DNA from: Deltaproteobacteria bacterium
Lineage (GTDB): Bacteria > Myxococcota_A > Polyangia > Haliangiales > Haliangiaceae
Reading direction: 5' to 3'
Assembly: GCA_013813765.1 (NCBI GenBank)
Contig: JACCRC010000208.1
Coordinates: forward strand, 1 to 58,036
DNA: 58,036 nt
Shown piece after piece: positions 57,902 to 58,036 of the stretch (position 1 is the stretch's first letter; every line of letters begins with the position of its first letter). Under the pieces are notes generated by a model. It did no database searches, had not been told where the DNA came from, and was given only the letters and a program-made list of their open reading frames with translations. The position numbers and the translations under genes were made by a program.

Positions 57902-58036
57902 GTCGCCCGCTATCGGCCAGCCCGCGCTTCGGTTGCGTGGCCTCCTCCATGGATCGCAAGAGAGTCGGGCGGCGGAGTCGCACTTTTTTGGCCGGGCGAG
58001 CCTTCGCTGCGTGGCGCGTGGCAACCCGATGTGGGC
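57902..58036. other. Right edge: no supported gene
   Basis: The last 135 bp hold no feature I can support. The minus-strand frame of the GxxExxY gene is open here but reads as an Arg/Ser/Pro-rich stretch without homology, so it probably is the gene's 5' region rather than coding sequence. Confidence 0.4.

Overview
The window reads as a chromosomal origin region of a high-GC Myxococcota-type bacterium (deltaproteobacterial lineage). The main evidence is a near-identical MglA/MglB polarity pair, a CdnL/CarD-type RNA polymerase regulator, many lipoproteins, a PEGA-tailed Ser/Thr kinase and a very large zinc-ribbon TPR protein, together with the classic gene order around dnaA. Codon use is strongly G/C at third positions throughout, and no insertion sequence, prophage or CRISPR array was seen. 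Layout, left to right. 1-2928 (minus): biotin operon bioF-bioA-bioD, with bioD cut by the window edge. 3397-7921 (minus): rpmH-rnpA-yidD-yidC-jag-mnmE, driven by a good sigma-70 promoter at 7959-7987. 8260-15113 (plus): dnaA, a probable oriC between dnaA and dnaN, then dnaN, recF, gyrB and a YjbR-like gene. 15116-27105: mixed housekeeping genes, namely a histidine phosphatase, fabH, cdnL, pepA, DUF72, fructose-6-phosphate aldolase, Nudix, trmB, a YafY-type regulator with a palindromic operator, uvrB, thiE and a small CxxCH protein. 27135-37333: envelope and signalling genes, namely CpoB-like, a Cys-rich OmpA/Pal-like lipoprotein, an NtrC-type regulator, a kinase-TPR-lipoprotein operon, a metzincin-like lipoprotein with a damaged zinc motif, a HEAT-repeat protein and an outer-membrane barrel. 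37382-47531: Uma2, selB, an acyl-CoA synthetase, the 1373-residue zinc-ribbon TPR protein, and an ECF sigma / anti-sigma / Spy-like trio. 47625-50222: a translation island of serS, four serine tRNAs covering all serine codon boxes, tRNA-Arg(ACG) immediately followed by tadA (the enzyme that edits that tRNA), the 4.5S SRP RNA and a strong terminator. 50244-57172: a lipoprotein, dnaX-ybaB-recR, then mglB-mglA and a translationally coupled membrane protein. 57173-58036: a repeat-rich intergenic element and a GxxExxY-family gene. The most interesting observations are four. First, the gene fused to the mgl operon has a PqqD/RRE-like N-terminus, one membrane helix and an HlyD-like C-terminus. Second, tadA starts 3 nt after the mature end of its own substrate tRNA. 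Third, serS sits beside all of its tRNAs. Fourth, a structured repeat array lies at the 3' end of the GxxExxY gene. None of these claims rests on a database search; family names come from motifs read in the translations.
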